Assembly (NCBI GenBank): GCA_902779765.1
Contig: CACZCQ010000001.1
Coordinates: forward strand, 232,250 to 296,249
Source: an uncultured Bacteroidia bacterium
GTDB lineage: Bacteria > Bacteroidota > Bacteroidia > Bacteroidales > UBA932
DNA length: 64,000 nt
Reading direction: 5' to 3'
Each line of letters starts with the position of its first letter. The stretch's first letter is position 1. The translations under genes and the position numbers were made by a program. This document shows, piece after piece, positions 61,514 to 64,000 of this stretch. The notes beneath the pieces were generated by a model. It saw only the letters and a list, made by a program, of their open reading frames with translations. It did no database searches and had not been told where the DNA came from.

Positions 61514-63733
61514 ATGAAACATATAGGAATAACCATCCTGGCGGCTGTCGCCGCCTTGGTCTCCGGCTGCAACGGCGGTTCTGCATCCGGGAACGACCTG
61601 ACGGAATTCGTCAACGTCAAGATCGGTTCGGGAGGGCATGGCCACGTGTTCGTTGGAGCCAGCGTGCCGTTCGGAGCCGTCCAGCTGGGCCCTACCAGCA
61701 TCCCCCAGTCCTGGGACTGGTGCTCAGGCTATCACGTGAGTGACTCGACCGTCATAGGCTTCTCCCATACCCACCTGAGCGGTACCGGAATAGGGGACCT
61801 TTTCGACGTGACGCTCATGCCTGTCACAGGTCCTGTCAAGTATTCCCGTGGAACCGAGAGGGATCCTCTGTCGGGTATGTGGTCCTATGCCGACCGTAGC
61901 AAGGAGATTGCAAGGCCGGGCTACTACAGCGTTCCTCTTCTGAGGTATGGGATTACGGCTGAGATGACCGCCACCAACCGTGTTGGACTTAGCCGTTACA
62001 CCTTCCCCGCATCCGACCAGGCCGCGATCGTCATAGACCTCGAGAACGGAGGTTGCTGGGATTCGGCGTATTCCACGGGATTCGAAAAGGTGGACAGCTG
62101 CACCCTCAAGGGTTACCGTTTCTCCTCCGGTTGGGCAAGGAACCAGAAGATATTCTTCTACGCGCAGTTCTCGAAGCCGTTCGATTTCTTCGAGGTCATT
62201 CCTGTAAGGGAGAGGGAGATCAATGGCAATACCCTTTCCGTCAATTATGGCCGCGCCGGTTTCCGTACGGCTGACGGGGATCAGATAATGGTCAAGGTGG
62301 CCGTTTCTCCCGTGAGCGAAGAGAACGCCAGGCTGAATATGGAAACGGAACTTCCCGGATGGGACTTCGAGGCTACTTCGGAAGCTGCGAGGACAGCCTG
62401 GAACGAAGAGCTCTCAAGGGTTAAGGTGAAGACTGCCGACGCCGACACAAGGACGATATTCTATACTGCCCTGTATCACACGATGATAGTCCCGTCTACT
62501 TTCTGCGACGTCAACGGAGAGTATCGCGGAGCCGACGGTGAGGTACATCTGGACGGAGGCTTCGTTAACTACACCACCTTCTCCCTCTGGGATACCTACC
62601 GCGCCCAGATGCCCCTCATGACGATCATCCATCCCGACAGGGAAGCCGACATGGTCAACACGATGATCCGCATTTGCGACGAGCAGGGACGTCTGCCCGT
62701 CTGGCATCTCATGGGCAACGAGACCGACTGCATGGTCGGTAATCCCGGAATCATCGCAGTCGCTGACGCCGTCGTGAAGGACATCCCCGGCATAAACAAG
62801 GAAAAGGCATGGAATGCCTTGAAAACCACCGCAATGGGAGATGACCGCGGCCAGGACCTGAGGAAGCGCTACGGTTACATCCCTTCCGACCTTTTCAACC
62901 AGTCCGTGGCCTATGACATGGAATATGCGATAGCTGACGGAGCCATGGCATCAGCTGCCGAAAGCCTCGGTAAGAAGGAAGATGCCGAGTATTTCCGTGA
63001 GCGCAGCCACTCCTACAGGAATTACATGGACAAGGAAACCCTCCAGGCACGTGGCCGTCTCTCCGACGGCAGCTGGAGGACTCCTTTCAGCCCCTATCAT
63101 TCAGCCCACGAAGTGACTGATTACTGCGAAGGCACCGCATGGCAGTACACCTGGCTTGCCCCGCAGGACTATGAGGGACTGGTGGAATTCTATGGGTCCA
63201 GGGAATTCTTCCTGGAAAGGCTTGATTCCCTTTTCCTTGCTGATTCCCATCTGGAAGGGGAGAATGTCTCAAGCGACATCACCGGTCTCATAGGACAGTA
63301 TGTACACGGCAATGAGCCGAGCCACCATATCATCTATTTCTACACCATGGCCGGCCAGCCTGCCAAGACAGCCGATCTGGTACGCAGGGTCTACGACGAT
63401 TTCTACTTTAACGATCCGGAGGGCCTGGCAGGCAATGAGGATGCCGGCCAGATGAGCGCGTGGTATGTCCTTTCCTCCCTCGGATTCTATGAGCCGGAAC
63501 CGGCTTCCACCCGTTTCTGGTTCGGTGCCCCCGTGTTTGAGGAGGCCGAACTGAAGGTCCCCGGAGGAACGCTGAAGATAACGGCCAAAGGCTTGAGCGC
63601 CGACAACAAGTACATCCAGGATGTGACCCTGAATGGGCAGAAACTGGACAGGGGGTATATCGAGTACTCCGAAATCATCTCCGGAGGAGAGCTTGTCCTG
63701 ACCATGGGCCCCGAACCGGCGGTCTGGTTCTGA
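61514..63733 (+). CDS. GH92 exo-alpha-mannosidase lipoprotein
   Basis: A 739-residue protein with lipobox AALVSGC. It is a complete GH92: FVNVKIGSGGHGHVFVGASVPFG and HLSGTGIGDL in the N-terminal part, then the catalytic half. The acid loop is YVHGNEPSHHIIY (about 598) and the base loop GNEDAGQMSAWYVLSSLGFYEP (landmark, about 640). Both are canonical, unlike those of the GH92 fusion protein at 2.9 kb. GH92 enzymes remove alpha-linked mannose from N-glycans or fungal mannan with calcium. It is divergent from the mutL operon and lies upstream of the rRNA promoter. Confidence 0.95.
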   Translation: MKHIGITILAAVAALVSGCNGGSASGNDLTEFVNVKIGSGGHGHVFVGASVPFGAVQLGPTSIPQSWDWCSGYHVSDSTVIGFSHTHLSGTGIGDLFDVTLMPVTGPVKYSRGTERDPLSGMWSYADRSKEIARPGYYSVPLLRYGITAEMTATNRVGLSRYTFPASDQAAIVIDLENGGCWDSAYSTGFEKVDSCTLKGYRFSSGWARNQKIFFYAQFSKPFDFFEVIPVREREINGNTLSVNYGRAGFRTADGDQIMVKVAVSPVSEENARLNMETELPGWDFEATSEAARTAWNEELSRVKVKTADADTRTIFYTALYHTMIVPSTFCDVNGEYRGADGEVHLDGGFVNYTTFSLWDTYRAQMPLMTIIHPDREADMVNTMIRICDEQGRLPVWHLMGNETDCMVGNPGIIAVADAVVKDIPGINKEKAWNALKTTAMGDDRGQDLRKRYGYIPSDLFNQSVAYDMEYAIADGAMASAAESLGKKEDAEYFRERSHSYRNYMDKETLQARGRLSDGSWRTPFSPYHSAHEVTDYCEGTAWQYTWLAPQDYEGLVEFYGSREFFLERLDSLFLADSHLEGENVSSDITGLIGQYVHGNEPSHHIIYFYTMAGQPAKTADLVRRVYDDFYFNDPEGLAGNEDAGQMSAWYVLSSLGFYEPEPASTRFWFGAPVFEEAELKVPGGTLKITAKGLSADNKYIQDVTLNGQKLDRGYIEYSEIISGGELVLTMGPEPAVWF

Positions 63734-63771
63734 CCCGGAAACAAAAAATAGTTAATTTTCCCCGAAAAAAA

Positions 63772-63802
63772 TTTGTGGGGAAAGAAAAAGTTGTTACCTT
63801 TG
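63772..63802 (+). promoter_or_regulatory. rRNA operon promoter
   Basis: TTTG at 63772-63775 and TACCTTTG at 63795-63802 are separated by 19 bases, a full match to the Bacteroidetes pattern. The 16S gene begins about 141 bases downstream, leaving a leader as usual for rRNA operons. Confidence 0.85.
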
Positions 63803-63943
63803 CAGCCCGCTTCTAAATGAAGCACCACGTTCATTGAAAATATTGAAAGATTAGTACAAGCAAGTACCGAGAACAAGAATAAAACGAGAGCGTTGATTTC
63901 TTTTAGAAACTGTCGGGGTCTAACTTAGATTTATAGTGTATAT

Positions 63944-64000
63944 ACAAAGAAGAGTTTGATCCTGGCTCAGGATGAACGCTAGCGGCAGGCTTAACACATG
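63944..64000 (+). rRNA. 16S ribosomal RNA, 5' end (continues beyond the window)
   Basis: The sequence AGAGTTTGATCCTGGCTCAG (from 63951) is the universal 16S start region, followed by GATGAACGCTAGCGGCAGGC as in Bacteroidales. Only the first about 57 bases are in the window. The 5' end was set by alignment with the E. coli start and may be off by a few bases. Confidence 0.97.

Overview
The window looks like a chromosomal segment of an anaerobic, glycan-degrading member of the Bacteroidales. Signs of this are SusC/SusD-type outer-membrane genes, many secreted or lipoprotein glycosidases (GH92, GH97, GH20, a sialidase-like protein), promoters with the Bacteroidetes -7 box TAnnTTTG, a FeoA-FeoB fusion, rubredoxin, and a partial 16S rRNA gene at the right edge that begins like a Bacteroidales 16S. 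The assignment rests on gene content and promoter style; no database search was possible.

Layout. 1-5840 (+): the end of a TonB-dependent receptor, a BACON-domain lipoprotein and a GH92 enzyme fused to a phosphodiester-glycosidase domain. 5846-21166 (-): a long run of close or overlapping genes. In transcription order these are a zinc peptidase, a NagB/PIG-L fusion, NagB, two exported proteins of unknown role, PurL, a four-gene corrinoid methyltransferase cassette, an ExuT-like transporter, rubredoxin and CysS. 21317-21401: tRNA-Leu(CAA), followed by a palindrome-rich gap. 21769-27924: a sialidase-like protein, an exported FAD oxidoreductase, a SusB-like GH97 and a PA14/metallophosphatase lipoprotein. 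27975-33489 (+): pyrH-frr, then the aromatic amino acid operon pheA-aminotransferase-tyrA-DAHP synthase/chorismate mutase. That operon is preceded by a Phe/Tyr-rich leader peptide and a terminator hairpin. 33492-40588: a lone tyrosine recombinase, divergent from a SusC/SusD/lipoprotein operon. 40663-45481: lpxK, a RAYT-like gene between REP-like palindromes, dusB and pfkA. 45585-48513: rplM-rpsI-rpsB-tsf. 48650-54079 (-): a chorismatase-like/CutC fusion, two chromate-transporter halves, GH20 and a cyclophilin lipoprotein. 54201-57574 (+): feoAB, a hemerythrin-like protein and a LuxR regulator. 57593-61442 (-): an EEP-family protein, a rhomboid protease, mutL and a small membrane protein. 61514-64000 (+): a GH92 lipoprotein, then the rRNA promoter and the 16S start.

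How the parts work together. The surface glycosidases and TonB systems point to a life on host or dietary glycans containing mannose, hexosamine and alpha-glucose. NagB and the NagB/PIG-L fusion would process hexosamines inside the cell. The corrinoid cassette, joined by overlapping genes to an organic-anion transporter, suggests removal of a methyl group from an imported compound.

The most interesting signals are the RAYT/REP locus, the Phe/Tyr attenuator, the corrinoid cassette with its transporter, and two families of short repeats that sit in frame inside purL, the aminotransferase and the LuxR regulator.
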